DNA of 36,186 bases, from assembly GCA_903927955.1 (NCBI GenBank), contig CAIYOW010000129.1, positions 1-36,186 of the forward strand. The letters run 5' to 3'. A model generated the notes under the pieces. That model saw nothing but the letters and a program-made list of their open reading frames with translations, made no database searches and had not been told where the DNA came from. Origin of the DNA: an uncultured Methylococcaceae bacterium. Its GTDB lineage: Bacteria > Pseudomonadota > Gammaproteobacteria > Methylococcales > Methylomonadaceae. Position 1 is the stretch's first letter; each line of letters opens with the position of its first letter. Below, piece after piece: positions 1 through 7,198 of this stretch. The translations under genes and the position numbers were made by a program.

Positions 1-1
1 C

Positions 2-145
2 ATGGCCATTGCCGAAAAGGTTTCTGCATTAAAAACTGAAGCCTATTTCTGTGAGCGGCATTCTCGAGCAGATACCGATGCTTTTGATGTTTGGCTCAAC
101 GCCAGCCCTGATGCCCAACCGATGAATGGTGACGAGCTAATTTGA
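2..145 (+). CDS. 3' end of a small gene of unknown function
   Basis: An open frame runs from the left edge to a TGA at 143-145. It contains an ATG at base 2, but the true start may lie outside the window. The 47 visible residues are charged and end in a DGxE-like tail (MNGDELI). The layout loosely resembles C-termini of small antitoxin or regulator proteins, but I recognise no family. It converges on the minus-strand gene ending at 178. Confidence 0.4.
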   Translation: MAIAEKVSALKTEAYFCERHSRADTDAFDVWLNASPDAQPMNGDELI

Positions 146-177
146 GCTGAATCGGCATTGATAAACTTTTCCGCTTA

Positions 178-678
178 TCAACCCCGATATTGTTCCATGC
201 TTGCCAATTGCGCCATAGCGGCTTTGATAACCGCTTCGGCTTCTGGATTAAGGTCTTTGTTTGTATAGACTTTGTCCAGTAATCCTTCAGATACCAAGGC
301 ATCTTTTATCCAGCGCTTAGTAAACCGGTAATTACTGCTTATGCTGGCCACTTCGCCCGATAACGGGTCGCGCACAGTAGCTTTTGCCAAGGTTTGCGCT
401 ACTGGGGGCTTGACCGAAGAAGGGGCAGGGACGGGCGTTTTGGCTTTTGCTTTTGTGGGGCTCGGCTTTTTGGCTTTAACCATGGTGGCGGGTTGCTTGG
501 GCTTTATTTGAGTTATCGCGGCAGCTATAGGTGCGGACGCTTGCACTATAGGTTCGGCTGTTTCGGGTTTGGCAGGCGGGGGAAATGATGAAGCGTTATT
601 TTGAGAACTGTTGTAAACAGAATGTGCCACATAAGCCACAAATATAATCGACATTACAAATAATATTTCAGTCATCAC
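178..678 (-). CDS. Membrane-anchored protein with Pro/Ala/Lys-rich linker, unknown function
   Basis: A 166-residue protein. Residues 1-20 are a hydrophobic segment without an obvious cleavage site, so it is probably an N-terminal anchor. Residues 30-95 form a low-complexity stretch rich in Pro, Ala, Lys and Thr, with repeated PKAK/AKAKTP-like pieces, resembling TonB-type periplasm-spanning linkers. The last 60 residues form a compact conserved-looking domain (FTKRWIKDALVSEGLLDKVY). No catalytic motif is visible. The architecture suggests a small domain held away from the inner membrane. I do not recognise the family, and function is unknown. Confidence 0.75.
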   Translation of the reverse strand: MMTEILFVMSIIFVAYVAHSVYNSSQNNASSFPPPAKPETAEPIVQASAPIAAAITQIKPKQPATMVKAKKPSPTKAKAKTPVPAPSSVKPPVAQTLAKATVRDPLSGEVASISSNYRFTKRWIKDALVSEGLLDKVYTNKDLNPEAEAVIKAAMAQLASMEQYRG

Positions 679-891
679 TTCCCCTTAGCTCTTAAAGTCT
701 AATAGTTGTTATTGGCGGCGCGGTGTTATTTCATAAGTTGTTTAATGATAACCCGAACTGAGGTTCTCGACGCAACAGTTTGTCATCCCGTCGTGTAATA
801 ACGGGTAGTGGTTGCGGCGTGACTGTTGATGTTTGATTGATCATTCAGGCAATCCCTGCCTGAATCCAGTTTACCGGAATGCAATGTCGTT

Positions 892-1117
892 TTAGACCAG
901 TTTTAACTCAACCACTACCGTGCTTGGCAAAGCCGACACAATAGCCCTTAGTGCGTTGTCCGCCGATTCAGAATGAGTGAAAACCATCGCCACATCAGCA
1001 TCTAAGGTGCTTATGACGCGCGGTTTTGTGCGGGCAAACCGGTTGGGTTTTGCCTTTGAATAATCAAAAGGGTATTCAGATTGCCTATCAGGGTCTAGTA
1101 TCTTCTTTGGTTTTCAT
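892..1117 (-). pseudogene. Frameshifted antitoxin-like small gene
   Basis: On the minus strand an ATG at 1117 opens MKTKEDTRP and hits TGA. Shifting frame by one base at about 1100 gives DRQSEYPFDYSKAKPNRFA, then VISTLDADVAMVFTHSESAD, ending in TAA at 892. The span is 226 nt, which is 3n+1 and consistent with one inserted base. The shape (YDYSKAKPNRFA, then a strand and VxTLDxDVAxVF helix) resembles small antitoxin-like proteins encoded behind toxin genes. The fragment just upstream (AFLVAYRKGYENQRRY, stop overlapping this start) could be the tail of a lost toxin gene. Family assignment is tentative, but the frameshift is visible. Confidence 0.45.
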
Positions 1118-1188
1118 AGCCTTTTCGGTAAGCGACAAGAAAGGCGATCTTTTCGCTATTCACTGATGTTACCAAGACGGTTGGTTGG

Positions 1189-1262
1189 GCGTAGCCGAAG
1201 CCATGCACGGCTATATAGTCCGATGGGGCGTTATGATCAGTGCTAACTCCCTTCGGCTACGC
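1189..1262. repeat. Inverted repeat of a dispersed GGCTTCGxCTACGC element
   Basis: GCGTAGCCGAAG at 1189-1200 is the exact reverse complement of CTTCGGCTACGC at 1251-1262. The arms extend to about 15 of 16 matches. Related single copies occur at about 1880 and 34803. It lies in the gap between the broken antitoxin-like gene and fdxA, and resembles a REP-type intergenic repeat. Confidence 0.6.
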
Positions 1263-1392
1263 TCAATGTCTGCTGCTCGCCTACGTTTTGCGGAGGCGTG
1301 GCGCAACATCACTTAGGCAACACGCTGTTTTGTCTGGGTTACCAAAGTGGGTCTGGATGAGGCAACGCGCACTCTACCGGTTTGTACGCCGC

Positions 1393-1716
1393 TTATTTTT
1401 CCAACAGCTCCAGCTTGCCTTCTTTGCCGTTCCATTCATCAGCATCCGGCAAGGCATCTTGCACATTGGTGATAATCGGCCAGTTCTTGGACAATTCGGC
1501 GTTTAGGGCGATGAAATTTTCTTGCCCTTCCGGCACTTCATCTTCGGCAAAAATGGCGTTGGCAGGGCATTCTGGCTCGCACAATGTGCAGTCGATACAT
1601 TCATCCGGGTCAATGACCAAAAAGTTAGGGCCTTCGTGGAAGCAGTCCACCGGACACACGTCGACACAATCAGTAAATTTACATTTAATACAATTTTCAG
1701 TGACTACAAACGCCAT
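1393..1716 (-). CDS. fdxA: 7Fe ferredoxin FdxA
   Basis: A 107-residue soluble electron carrier with two clusters. The N-terminal motif is C9-x7-C17-x3-C21-P, expected to bind a [3Fe-4S] cluster together with a Cys of the second motif. The second motif, [14 protein letters not shown] (about residues 38-51), supplies the CxxCxxCxxxCP [4Fe-4S] ligands. The length and acidic C-terminal extension fit the FdxA/Azotobacter ferredoxin I-like family. It starts MAFVVTENC, as most homologues do. It is a single gene, with no reductase partner beside it. Family assignment is secure, but its redox partner cannot be told from the sequence. Confidence 0.95.
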   Translation of the reverse strand: MAFVVTENCIKCKFTDCVDVCPVDCFHEGPNFLVIDPDECIDCTLCEPECPANAIFAEDEVPEGQENFIALNAELSKNWPIITNVQDALPDADEWNGKEGKLELLEK

Positions 1717-1923
1717 AATTATTACCGGAAAGGTTTAAAAGAAATCAAAATCAGGGAAGCATCTTAGCAGAAAGGCGCATATTGATGAATAGCTATGCTT
1801 GCAATGGCATTAATAATTTAATTGCTGTTAGGCAACGGGCAAGCCGTGACTGGTCGCGGGCATGGCTCTCTTTCCATGGGAGGACTGGCTTCGACTACGT
1901 CCGGCCAAGGTATTTCGCCTTGC

Positions 1924-2574
1924 TCAACCTGCTTCTTCCTTGGCTTTTTTCAGGGCGGCGCGGGCTTCTTCTTGCAGGCGGCTGTCGGTATAGGTGATTG
2001 CCGAGGTGGGTGCAGCACTCAGGGCGCGGGTAAAATATTTTTCAGCTTCTTTAGGGCGGTCGTTGGACAATAAAAAATCGCCGTAAAAATAATTGCTGTC
2101 AATGCCATTGGGGTTGATTTTTAAGGCGGTTTCCAAGAGTGCTTCGGCTTTGCTGGTATCGCCAAAGGCTATCGGCCATTTGGGGGTTTTGTAATAAAGC
2201 GTACCTAAAGTGACCAGTGCGGAACCGTGCAGCACGTTGGGGTCAATGGCGATGGCTTTTTCCAATAAGTCACGGGCATTTTGTATGGCACCCAAAGCCG
2301 CTAACGGGTCAAGGTGTTCGGCTTGGGTGGCCAAAGTGACGGCTTGCCAATAAATAAGGGCGGGCTGGTTGGGGTGCTGTTCGGATAACGCAGTTACCGT
2401 TGCCAATAGTTTGCCGTAAGCCACCGACTGCTTGGGTTTGGCGGTATCATAATAAATTGCCGCCCAGCGTTGTTCGATGGCATTGATGGAGTCCGCTATT
2501 GTGCCTACAAAGGATTCTGCCCAACATGACCCACAAAAAAGTAGCAATAATGCAACAAAAGTTGTTTTTTTCAT
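1924..2574 (-). CDS. Secreted TPR-repeat protein
   Basis: The start is set at the ATG at 2574, because MKKTTFVALLLLFCGSCWA is a clear signal peptide with a probable cut before ES. The frame stays open upstream to 2718, but that extension lacks protein-like character. The mature part of about 197 residues is made of helical TPR-type units, for example LLEKAIAIDPNVLHGSALVT, ALLETALKINPNGIDSNYFY and KYFTRALSAAPTSAIT. It ends in a charged helix (EEARAALKKAKEEAG). TPR proteins of this kind act as scaffolds in the periplasm, and no partner is evident nearby. Confidence 0.8.
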   Translation of the reverse strand: MKKTTFVALLLLFCGSCWAESFVGTIADSINAIEQRWAAIYYDTAKPKQSVAYGKLLATVTALSEQHPNQPALIYWQAVTLATQAEHLDPLAALGAIQNARDLLEKAIAIDPNVLHGSALVTLGTLYYKTPKWPIAFGDTSKAEALLETALKINPNGIDSNYFYGDFLLSNDRPKEAEKYFTRALSAAPTSAITYTDSRLQEEARAALKKAKEEAG

Positions 2575-2699
2575 ACAACTACTATAGTGCAAATCCAGTA
2601 TGATTTCAACAAGTGCGATGCTGAAAATCAAATGCGGTTTAATGCCCAACACCCTAAAACAAGCAAATCCCGACCCTATCGGCACAGGGCGGCGGCAGG

Positions 2700-3179
2700 T
2701 TAAGGCTGTTCCCGCCATTGCGAATACGGATAGCGTATCAGGTTGTTGTTGTAATAGCGCAAATCATCGGTCACTTCTTGCCCTAGCCAAGGCGGTTTGG
2801 GAAAGTCTTCGCCCACTTCGGAAAGCTCTATTTCTGCCACCAGCAAACCTTTATTGTCGCCTTCAAATTCATCTATTTCCCAAATATAGCCTTGATAATT
2901 GACAAAATGGCGGGTTTTTTCAATCAGTGGGCGCTGGCACAGGTTGGCGATCATCTCATCGGCATCTTGCACGGGGATTTCGTATTCATATTCGTGGCGA
3001 TGGGTGCCAATCACCGCGCTTTTGATATTCAACCAAGCTTGGCTGCCGCTTACCCTAATGCGTATTGAGGTGGTGGGCAGAGCACTCAGGTAGCCTTGCC
3101 GATAATGGCAAGAATGGCTGGCTTGCTCGCGCCAATCTGGGCTGGCAAGCAAAAATTTATGTTCTATTTCAACAGCCAT
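2700..3179 (-). CDS. CYTH-domain protein, probable inorganic triphosphatase
   Basis: A 159-residue protein that is a single CYTH (CyaB-thiamine triphosphatase) domain. The signature ExExK appears at the very N-terminus (EIEHK, residues 4-8). Further charged strands typical of the triphosphate tunnel follow: RIRVSG, KSAVIG, EYEYEI, IEKTRHFV, EIDEFEG and VAEIELS. Small bacterial CYTH proteins of this length hydrolyse inorganic triphosphate or, less often, act as class IV adenylate cyclases. Length and the WEIDEFxGxxxGLxxAEIEL pattern favour the triphosphatase group. It is transcribed alone. Confidence 0.88.
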   Translation of the reverse strand: MAVEIEHKFLLASPDWREQASHSCHYRQGYLSALPTTSIRIRVSGSQAWLNIKSAVIGTHRHEYEYEIPVQDADEMIANLCQRPLIEKTRHFVNYQGYIWEIDEFEGDNKGLLVAEIELSEVGEDFPKPPWLGQEVTDDLRYYNNNLIRYPYSQWREQP

Positions 3180-3249
3180 AGCATTAATAGCATTAGTTGA
3201 TGATGGGCAAAAAATGAGTATAAAAAAAAGCCGTAGTTAAGATGAGCCG

Positions 3250-3540
3250 TCATAACAACTTCACCAAAGCCGCCAATATACCGATTGACAGAGCCATAAC
3301 CCCACCCATCTTAATAATCAAGCGTTGCTCAACCTGAATCAGATGAGCATCGACTTGTGCCAAGCGGGCATCTAAACGAGATTCCGTTTCGGATAACCGA
3401 TGGTCAAGCGATTGGTTGGTCACTAATGTTTCTTGGGCATCCGCAATCACACGAACAACCACTTCTGCTTGTTCACGGGGAATGCCGGCAGCTTCGAGGC
3501 GTTGTACAAAATTCAGCGTATCAAAAGTGATCGTAGCCAT
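3250..3540 (-). CDS. Coiled-coil protein with C-terminal membrane anchor (DUF1640/CCDC90-like)
   Basis: A 96-residue protein. The N-terminus (TFDTLNFVQRLEAAGIPREQAEVVVRVI) is the pattern seen in DUF1640/CCDC90-type proteins. It is followed by a heptad-rich helix, residues 38-75, with repeated LxxRLxxxExRL and QVDAHLIQVEQRL. One hydrophobic C-terminal helix (GGVMALSIGILAALVKLL) anchors it. Molecular role in bacteria is unknown. The gene lies downstream of the tRNA-Cys terminator. Confidence 0.75.
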   Translation of the reverse strand: MATITFDTLNFVQRLEAAGIPREQAEVVVRVIADAQETLVTNQSLDHRLSETESRLDARLAQVDAHLIQVEQRLIIKMGGVMALSIGILAALVKLL

Positions 3541-3710
3541 GTCATTTCCTCGGCGGTTATTTTGTCCAGTTTATCAAGAGTGGCATGTGAATGGAACAGC
3601 GCCTCGCTTTGAACACTTAAGGCATTGATATAGTTAACGCCATCTGCTCGAAATCGGCACCCGCATGGGTAGCTATAAAATTATGCACTAATACACAAAA
3701 AACGGGCATA

Positions 3711-3737
3711 AAAAAACCGCATTTAAGCGGTTTTTTT
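3711..3737. terminator. Bidirectional intrinsic terminator after tRNA-Cys
   Basis: Hairpin AAAAAACCGC / GCGGTTTTTT with loop ATTTAA. It has A and T tracts on both sides, so it can stop transcription of the minus-strand tRNA-Cys. Confidence 0.8.
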
Positions 3738-3748
3738 ATTGCTTCTTA

Positions 3749-3822
3749 TGGAGGCTGCGTCCGGAGTCGAACCGGACTAGATGGCTTTGCAGGCCACTGC
3801 ATAACCGCTTTGCTACGCAGCC
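3749..3822 (-). tRNA. tRNA-Cys (GCA)
   Basis: Full cloverleaf on the minus strand. The acceptor GGCTGCG pairs with CGCAGCC, anticodon GCA lies in the loop CCTGCAAAG, and GGTTCGACTCC is the T arm. An encoded CCA (3749-3751) follows discriminator T. Followed by its own terminator. Confidence 0.95.
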
Positions 3823-3845
3823 TTTGTACTGAAAAATGTGTAGTG

Positions 3846-3877
3846 AAAAAAAAAGCCGCGATTATCGCGGCTTTTTT
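3846..3877. terminator. Bidirectional intrinsic terminator after tRNA-Gly
   Basis: Perfect stem AAAAAAGCCGCG / CGCGGCTTTTTT with loop ATTAT. It separates tRNA-Gly from tRNA-Cys, so on this evidence the two tRNAs are not a simple cotranscript. Confidence 0.8.
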
Positions 3878-3885
3878 GTACTCGT

Positions 3886-3960
3886 TGGAGCGGGAAACGA
3901 GATTCGAACTCGCGACCCCAACCTTGGCAAGGTTGTGCTCTACCACTGAGCTATTCCCGC
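3886..3960 (-). tRNA. tRNA-Gly (GCC)
   Basis: The minus-strand cloverleaf begins GCGGGAATAGCTCAGTGGTA and has anticodon GCC in CTTGCCAAG. The T arm is GAGTTCGAATCTC and the acceptor end TTCCCGC is followed by T and an encoded CCA (3886-3888). Confidence 0.95.
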
Positions 3961-4025
3961 TTAATTGATTTGTTTATTTTAAGTATTTCTTATCAGGCGG
4001 TCAAGCTTTTTTTTCGGAACATTAT

Positions 4026-4544
4026 TTACTGGACATCTATGCCCAAAGCCCAGCCGTCCCGGCCTTTGCAGTCGCCTTCATCCATTTGCACTTTAGCAAA
4101 CGCATTTTTTTTGCCGTACATGTCTTGCAGAGCCAAAATAGTAACGGGTGTGCCTTGTGCAATATGTTGGCAAGAGCTGCTTCTGTCTGCTTCTTCGGTG
4201 TCGTCATAAGCTTCCATAGCACCAGGAACGGGTACTAAGCGCACAGTTGCCGCTGGATCGTAAGCATTGGCACTTTTTAAAACGTATTTTTGTCCCACCA
4301 CCAAGTTTTTCATCACTGGCCCTTGCAGCTCACCTTTGTCACCGCCACCGCTGACCATCACAATAACCAGCAAAGCCACAACCCCACCTACCGCGCCAAA
4401 AAAAACTTTAGGATTTTTTTCTTTCAGCGCCAGCAGCGAAGACAGGAAATTTGCACCGGCGGTTTTGGCATCATTCGCAGGTGCGGCAGTTGCTGTAGCC
4501 GACACGGCTTCTTCAGTTTGGTTGCTGTTTTCTTCATTGCTCAT
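4026..4544 (-). CDS. Single-pass membrane protein of unknown function
   Basis: A 172-residue protein. Residues 1-45 are a cytoplasm-like tail rich in Ser, Glu, Thr and Ala. Residues 48-66 (VFFGAVGGVVALLVIVMVSG) form one transmembrane helix. The rest would be periplasmic and has an SH3-like flavour (GQKYVLKSANAYDPAATVRL, GTPVTILALQDMYGKKNAFA, GRDGWALGIDV). Two Cys residues (in SSSCQH and EGDCKG) could form a disulfide. The GTPVxIL...AxVQ...GxxGWA layout resembles bacterial SH3-type domains that bind cell-wall or metal partners, but this is a structural guess. No operon partner. Confidence 0.7.
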   Translation of the reverse strand: MSNEENSNQTEEAVSATATAAPANDAKTAGANFLSSLLALKEKNPKVFFGAVGGVVALLVIVMVSGGGDKGELQGPVMKNLVVGQKYVLKSANAYDPAATVRLVPVPGAMEAYDDTEEADRSSSCQHIAQGTPVTILALQDMYGKKNAFAKVQMDEGDCKGRDGWALGIDVQ

Positions 4545-4946
4545 CTTATGTCCTCACCATAAATAGTTTTAATTTTTATTGTTTCAAACTTTTCTTACCG
4601 GCAGGCCGTGCCGTACTCAATGGCAACAGGCCAAGCCTTTTGGGCTACATCATCTTGCGGTACTATTATTAAGCGGGCATTTTGTTATGACCCACCGAAT
4701 TATTCAAGTTACCACGACTTAGAATCTTTTCAAGTATTTCATGCAATTTATGGCAATTTAATGGTTTGCCTATAAAAACCATATACAGGCAAGCTATAAG
4801 CGGCAAGTGCCGGGGGTGTTTTCAAGTTATGCCTAACAGCTTGAGTCAGCAAAGCCCCCATGGTTTATTGATGGTACAGTGATGCTTGCCAATAGCAACG
4901 AATGGAACGGAAACCGTCCGACAATAACACAATGCATTGAAAAATT
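4545..4946. other. Intergenic region, 402 bp
   Basis: No convincing reading frame on either strand. It contains small inverted repeats (AGCC...GGCT near 4634 and TTGCCT...AGGCAA near 4768-4792) and AT-rich sequence that probably holds the promoter of the minus-strand membrane protein ending at 4026. Nothing else is supported. Confidence 0.5.
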
Positions 4947-5023
4947 TGGCGTCCCGAAGACGATTCGAACGTCCGACCTGTCCCTTAGGAGGGGACCGCT
5001 CTATCCTGCTGAGCTATCGGGAC
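4947..5023 (-). tRNA. tRNA-Arg (CCT)
   Basis: Minus-strand cloverleaf starting GTCCCGATAGCTCAGCAGGA. The anticodon loop CTCCTAA gives anticodon CCT, the T arm is ACGTTCGAATCGT, and the acceptor TCGGGAC is followed by G and an encoded CCA. Confidence 0.94.
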
Positions 5024-5106
5024 ACATTGCAAAGGTTCATTCTACCACAAGTCATAACGACAAAAGCCCTGCATTTTGCTAGTCTGCCAGAGGCAAAGGC
5101 GGCCCA

Positions 5107-5445
5107 TTAAGGGTAGATGACTTTAGGCTTGAAGTAAGCGGCTGGATATTTTGGGTCAGCCTCATCTTGTGCTGTTTCTGGCTCCGGGGAGGAACTGGCC
5201 TGTTTGTGTCCGGCTAGGTCTTGGTCGAAATAAACCACTTTGGGTTGGAAATGGGCGGCTGGATATTTTGCGTCGAATTCGCTGGCTGCTGCAACAGGCT
5301 CGGCACTGGCAGTGGCGTCCTTGTCGATATAAATTACGCTGGGTTCAAAATCGGCGGCGGGGTATTTTGCGTCTACGGCGGCTTGGGCGACCAAGGTTTG
5401 GGTCAGGGTGGCAATTGCCAAGCCAAAAATCAGAGTATTTTTCAT
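5107..5445 (-). CDS. Secreted protein with three KYPAAxFxPxVxY repeats
   Basis: A 112-residue protein with signal peptide MKNTLIFGLAIATLTQTLVAQA. The mature chain is three imperfect copies of one unit: DAKYPAADFEPSVIYIDKD, DAKYPAAHFQPKVVYFDQD and DPKYPAAYFKPKVIYP. Linkers rich in Ala, Ser, Glu and Pro separate them. A strong ribosome-binding site (AGGAGGAA about 9 nt before ATG) supports the start. Short regularly spaced aromatic/proline repeats suggest a binding or surface-associating peptide. I do not recognise a family and can assign no function. Confidence 0.75.
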   Translation of the reverse strand: MKNTLIFGLAIATLTQTLVAQAAVDAKYPAADFEPSVIYIDKDATASAEPVAAASEFDAKYPAAHFQPKVVYFDQDLAGHKQASSSPEPETAQDEADPKYPAAYFKPKVIYP

Positions 5446-5618
5446 TATTGTTGTTCCTCCTGAGGATGATTTAAGGTGTTGTTCATCGAGTAATCATAGG
5501 GATGGCTATTTTTAGCAAGGCCCAAGTGTCAAATAAGCGTCAAAACAGTGGCAAAGTATCGAATATTTTGCTTGATTTGGCAATTGCTTTCCTAGTCGGG
5601 AAGCGGGACACGCCCGCC

Positions 5619-6365
5619 TTAAAGCAAGTTTTTAATACCAGCGTGTTGGGTTAGCAAGTGCTGCCTAAAAGTTTCTATTTTTTCATCAAGATGGCGTTGG
5701 TTTCTGGGCAGGGTAACAGGGATTTCGCTAACAATTTGCATCGGAGCGGAAGACGTGAACACCAACCGGTCGGCAAGGGCAATCGCCTCGCGCAGGTCGT
5801 GGGTGACAAACAGCACGGTATGCGGGCGTTGTTGCCAGAGCGACAACAGCAATTCCCGCACCTGCCTCGCGGTCGGTGCGTCCAATGACACAAACGGCTC
5901 ATCCATCAGCAACAGGTCCGGGGTCGCGGCAAAGGCGCGGATAATGGCGACTCGCCGACTCATGCCTAGCGACAAGCGTTCAGGATAGCTATGCCGGAAC
6001 GCGGTCAATTGCATGGCGGCAAGCAGCGTGTCAATAACGTGCAAATCTGGCGTGTGCTGTGCGAGTTCAAGATTTTCTTGCACGGTACGCCACGGCAGCA
6101 AGCGCGGGTTTTGGAACACATAGCCGATCTTGGGTGCGCGCGCCGCCGGGCCGGTTTGAATGCTGCCTTGGTAATCAGGGTCAAGCCCCGCCAAAATATT
6201 CAGCAATGTGGTTTTGCCACAGCCCGACGGCCCCACCAAGCAGACAAATTCACCGGATTGTAGATGTAGGTTTAAATTGGCAATCGCTTGGTGTGCCAGG
6301 TTTGCCCCCGATGCGGGATAACTTTTGTCGGCGATATGCAGGTGTATAGGAGTCATCGGCGCCAT
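5619..6365 (-). CDS. ABC importer ATP-binding subunit (SsuB/TauB/NrtD-like)
   Basis: A 248-residue ATPase. Walker A is GPSGCGKTT (about residues 44-52), the Q-loop region is YVFQNPRLLPWRTV, Walker B is LLLMDEPF and the H-loop is LFVTHDLREA. The signature is LSLGMSRRVAI, departing from the usual LSGGQ. It is the last gene of the operon and its start overlaps the permease stop by 13 nt, so the two are translationally coupled. The overall type is that of nitrate/sulfonate/taurine/bicarbonate importers. The substrate cannot be inferred. Confidence 0.9.
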   Translation of the reverse strand: MAPMTPIHLHIADKSYPASGANLAHQAIANLNLHLQSGEFVCLVGPSGCGKTTLLNILAGLDPDYQGSIQTGPAARAPKIGYVFQNPRLLPWRTVQENLELAQHTPDLHVIDTLLAAMQLTAFRHSYPERLSLGMSRRVAIIRAFAATPDLLLMDEPFVSLDAPTARQVRELLLSLWQQRPHTVLFVTHDLREAIALADRLVFTSSAPMQIVSEIPVTLPRNQRHLDEKIETFRQHLLTQHAGIKNLL

Positions 6366-7099
6366 TGTTGGGCGGTTTGCTCCAAAGGCTTAAGGATTAA
6401 CTCCTCAATCAGTTGCATGACCACTATAAAGGCGATGGTATAGGCGAGGATGCTGGCGACGTCAAATAACTGAAAATACAAATGCAATTGGTAGCCCATG
6501 CCGTTACTACGCCCAAGCAGCTCGACAATCAGGATTATTTTCCAAATCAAAGCCAAACCGGCGCGCGTCGCGCTCATAACAAACGGGTACAGTTGTGGCC
6601 AGATGACATGGATTAAAGTTTTGCGGGCGCCAAATTGGTAGCAATGCGCCATCTCCAACAAGTCCTTGTCAAGCACCCGCGCACCTTCGCGGATAGTGAC
6701 GATCACGTTCGGCAACTTATTGACAACCACGGCAAAAATAGCCGCTGATTCCACTAAGCCGAACCACACATAACATAAAATAATAGTGACCAGTGCCGGA
6801 ACATTAAGCAGCATGACCAGCCAATGGCTGAAAAAAGCATCCGCCTTGGCATTGCGTCCCAGCAAGATACCCGCAGCGCAACCTAGCGGCATGGCAATGC
6901 TAAAACTAGCCACCAGCCTTAGTAGGGTCGCCCCCAAATGGTATGGCAATTGCCCCGACACCGTTTCCCGCCATAGCACTTGCGCCACTTGATACGGCGC
7001 GGGCAGGTTGCTGCTGTCCAACCATAAGGCCAGACCCTGCCAGAAGCCCAGCAATGTCAGCAACGAGGCGATGGGCAAAAGCTTCTGTAAACGGGCCAT
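6353..7099 (-). CDS. ABC importer permease subunit
   Basis: A 248-residue protein of the binding-protein-dependent permease family, with about six hydrophobic segments. The EAA loop that contacts the ATPase is visible around residues 150-185 (EMAHCYQFGARKTLIHVIWP then LALIWKIILIVELLG). It is the partner of the overlapping ATPase and of the binding protein 100 nt upstream. It belongs with the SsuC/TauC group by length and layout. Confidence 0.9.
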   Translation of the reverse strand: MARLQKLLPIASLLTLLGFWQGLALWLDSSNLPAPYQVAQVLWRETVSGQLPYHLGATLLRLVASFSIAMPLGCAAGILLGRNAKADAFFSHWLVMLLNVPALVTIILCYVWFGLVESAAIFAVVVNKLPNVIVTIREGARVLDKDLLEMAHCYQFGARKTLIHVIWPQLYPFVMSATRAGLALIWKIILIVELLGRSNGMGYQLHLYFQLFDVASILAYTIAFIVVMQLIEELILKPLEQTAQQWRR

Positions 7100-7142
7100 T
7101 AGATAGGGCGCACAATAAATTTTGGCAAAGGTATCATTAGGC

Positions 7143-7164
7143 TTGTCCAGCTAATCTTGGACAA
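7143..7164. repeat. Small inverted repeat in the binding-protein/permease gap
   Basis: TTGTCCA at 7143-7149 and TGGACAA at 7158-7164 form a 7-bp perfect stem with an 8-nt loop. It lies between the first and second genes of the ABC operon. It could be an RNA-stability or attenuation hairpin that sets the higher level of the binding protein, or an operator. No T tract is present. Confidence 0.4.
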
Positions 7165-7198
7165 AACCCCATAAGGAACAAAACAACATCGGCAGCCA

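Noticed and set aside
1924-2718. Longer start for the TPR protein at 2718
   Set aside because: A clear signal peptide begins at the ATG at 2574, and the extension overlaps the end of the CYTH gene.
3746-3946. 66-codon minus-strand open frame
   Set aside because: It runs straight through tRNA-Gly, a terminator and tRNA-Cys. It is a by-product of tRNA sequence.
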